Below, piece by piece: positions 62,309 through 64,000 of a stretch of 64,000 nucleotides of DNA. Made by a program: the position numbers and the translations under genes. Origin of the DNA: Linderina pennispora (taxonomy: Eukaryota > Kickxellomycota > Kickxellomycetes > Kickxellales > Kickxellaceae). The stretch is from contig NW_024468251.1 in the NCBI RefSeq assembly GCF_002104995.1, positions 1,240,001 to 1,304,000 on the forward strand, written 5' to 3'. The notes below the pieces were generated by a model. That model was not told the DNA's origin, searched no databases, and was given only the letters and a program-made list of their open reading frames with translations. Each line of letters begins with the position of its first letter. The stretch's first letter is position 1.

Positions 62309-64000
62309 CTAGCGCAGAGTATGAAAATATATAGTTCCAAAGTATACAACAGTACCATCAACTCCTGCAAACCTCAGCTCCTGCAAGGATCTGTGGAACC
62401 GAGCAATTCCAATACCAGTGGCAACGAAAACTACAGGCATATCCGATGAAAGCGGAAGGTGGAAAAAGCCGTACGCTGGGAGATGCGACACAGGTACATA
62501 AGCGCTTGGCTCCAAAGATTCCAAGCACCCAGTTGCCAGACCGCCGTATCAATAACCCTTGACAATATGGTTGACAATAGCAATTGAAACATGGGTCTGA
62601 TTGCCAACAACCAGCTGGTAGCTGGCGATCGAGTACCGCGGAAGGTCCATGGCTGACACAAGGTGAAGCAGTGCTGCAAATGGAATCTGGCGCACCAGTG
62701 GCGCATACGTGCGCGACACATCCAGAACTGTGTGGTTCTGTGCTGTGAATGCATTCCAGTCAGCCGGCTGCTTGCCTAGCGTGTTGACGTCTTCAACAGC
62801 TTTGCGCAGCGAATCATAGGTAGGCTCATTACCGGAAGTCTCGTTCAGTGCAACAACCAGCTCGTGCGAATGCATTTCCTTCCAGTTGCAAACATATTGG
62901 AAAGCATAAGCAGCGGTGCATCTGCAGTCATGGATAACTGCTGCTGCATAGTGAGCAAAGGGAGAAGCATACGAAATATGCTCCAGCTCAAATACCACAT
63001 CCAGATTGAGCTCTAGGGTCGCAGAAACCTCATGTACAACACTCAGTACATTGACCAGGTGGGTATTCAGGTGGTTGCCAGTCGTGTGCAAAATATCTGA
63101 TGTGTCATCCAGAGCGATCTTGATATGCCGAGTGCTGCGACCGCTCGTTTTGACGTCTTGCAACTTGCGGTTGACTTTAATTGGTGTGTTCTCCAACGAC
63201 AATCTGAACGGGGTAGTAGGGCTGCTGTCAACATCAGCAAGTACGGCCGTGGCTTATATCAAAGATTACAGGTGTTTGAAGGAGGATGGGTAGCAGCACC
63301 TAAGAACAAAATGTATTGTAAGTTGCAGGCCGTATGTATTTCAATAAGCCCTAGAAAGTCAGAGCAAGGTATGTAAAGGAGGCCAGTCGGGAGGATAGGC
63401 TGATTACAAATTGTGTAGAGGCCGGGACAAAGAAAAAGGACAAGAAAGGCTCAACTAATTTTCTGATAACATGCTCGTGGCGACGTCAATGTAGGCGTCG
63501 ACACTGGAGCTGTAGTGCCCAGTTACAATCATTCCGACCTGGAGTGACCACTTCATAAACTCATCGTCAAGATCGTCGTTGGAATCTCCTGCCGTGAACT
63601 CAGTCAGCGGCGTGGCACCAAGCTCAACAAAGCGCTGGTACAGATGGCGCGGGAACTTCAGGAACGTGTGCCAGAGCGAGTTGCCGCAGCCAAACAGTAC
63701 AAAATCGACGTCCTTGAGGATATCGGTGCGGGTCCCCTGGTCGAGCAGCTTGGCAAAGTTTCTGGCGTTGTCGGGCGGCATTCCGTTGTACGTACTGGTA
63801 ATAGCCACAACCAGAGAGCGCCTACCATCGGCAGACTGCATTGAAGCAAAGTCCCAGTCATCCAGCGGCAGCAGTGTAATGTCAGCAAATCCCATGCGCC
63901 TCAGCTGCCCGGTTATCTGCGTCGCATAGTCCTCGCTGGTGCCCATGTTTGATCCATACACAACGAACGTACGCGGCAGCTTGTCAGCAGAGACCGTGTG
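62309..64000 (-). pseudogene. degraded CYP505-type diflavin (P450) reductase, partial at right edge
   Basis: From the window edge leftwards: an FMN domain (PRTFVVYGSNMGTSEDYATQ, TSTYNGMPPDNARNFAKLL, FVLFGCGNSLWHTFLKFPRH) open to the edge, ending in a stop at 63455. About 250 nt with several stops follow. The FAD domain comes next (KVNRKLQDVKTSGRSTRHIK, LGKQPADWNAF, MDLPRYSIASYQLVVG), then an in-frame TGA at 62549-62551. A same-frame NAD(P)-domain remnant (HLPLSSDMPVVFVATGIGIA) stops early at 62309. The SNMGTSE and PPDNA motifs and the order fit the reductase half of self-sufficient P450s. One intron could explain the 250-nt gap, but the TGA and the truncated NADPH domain indicate decay. Any heme domain lies beyond the window. 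Confidence 0.7.

Overview
The window looks like chromosomal DNA of an early-diverging filamentous fungus, most likely a Coemansia-like member of the Kickxellomycotina (Zoopagomycota). This is inference: genes are dense, most introns are about 100 nt with GTAAG-type donors, and the gene set mixes conserved fungal genes (ATP19, VTS1, NOP9, NBL1, CSN7, GPI15) with genes absent from model yeasts (MCM9, UVSSA, TMEM94-like, GH46 chitosanase). I see no prophage, insertion sequence, CRISPR array, rRNA or tRNA gene.

Left part (1-16.7 kb): ATP synthase subunit k, the GPI-anchor enzyme subunit GPI15, a TMEM94/ERMA-type P-type ATPase-like protein, the transcription-coupled repair factor UVSSA, a U1 snRNA gene, two related secreted chitin-binding-like proteins on either side of glyoxalase I, a decayed F-box/LRR-like gene, and MCM9.

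Middle part (16.7-41.1 kb): a SWIRM-domain protein with a 1.6-kb intron, a TCP11/SOK1 protein, an inositol-type MFS transporter with a PSI-like loop, three tandem 5-hydroxyisourate hydrolase genes (one without and two with signal peptides, the middle one broken), NBL1/borealin and CSN7. Then comes a nearly identical 1.2-kb inverted repeat (34204-35398 and 39925-41120). Each arm carries an intact copy of a small coiled-coil gene, and the arms flank NOP9 and a small MNWVGG-type gene.

Right part (41.8-64 kb): a SAM-kinesin-13, a possible 2H phosphoesterase, VTS1, PP1 catalytic subunit, two four-pass membrane proteins, fumarylacetoacetase, a PDK/BCKDK-type kinase, CHCHD5, a GH46 chitosanase, pirin, and a degraded diflavin reductase of the CYP505 (self-sufficient P450) type that runs off the right edge.

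The strongest unexplained signal is the frame pattern. Eight genes (MCM9, SWIRM, TCP11, one HIU hydrolase, NBL1, the MNWVGG gene, NOP9 and the 53.2-kb membrane protein) are readable only if the frame changes about 24 times. Every change is +1 (one extra base); none is -1. About two dozen other genes, including ORFs of 1408, 888 and 647 codons, have none. Uncorrected insertion errors in a long-read assembly are the plainest explanation. The one-sided sign, the clustering (nine in NOP9), and the probable essentiality of NOP9 and NBL1 make +1 frameshifting or recent decay worth excluding with reads and peptides.
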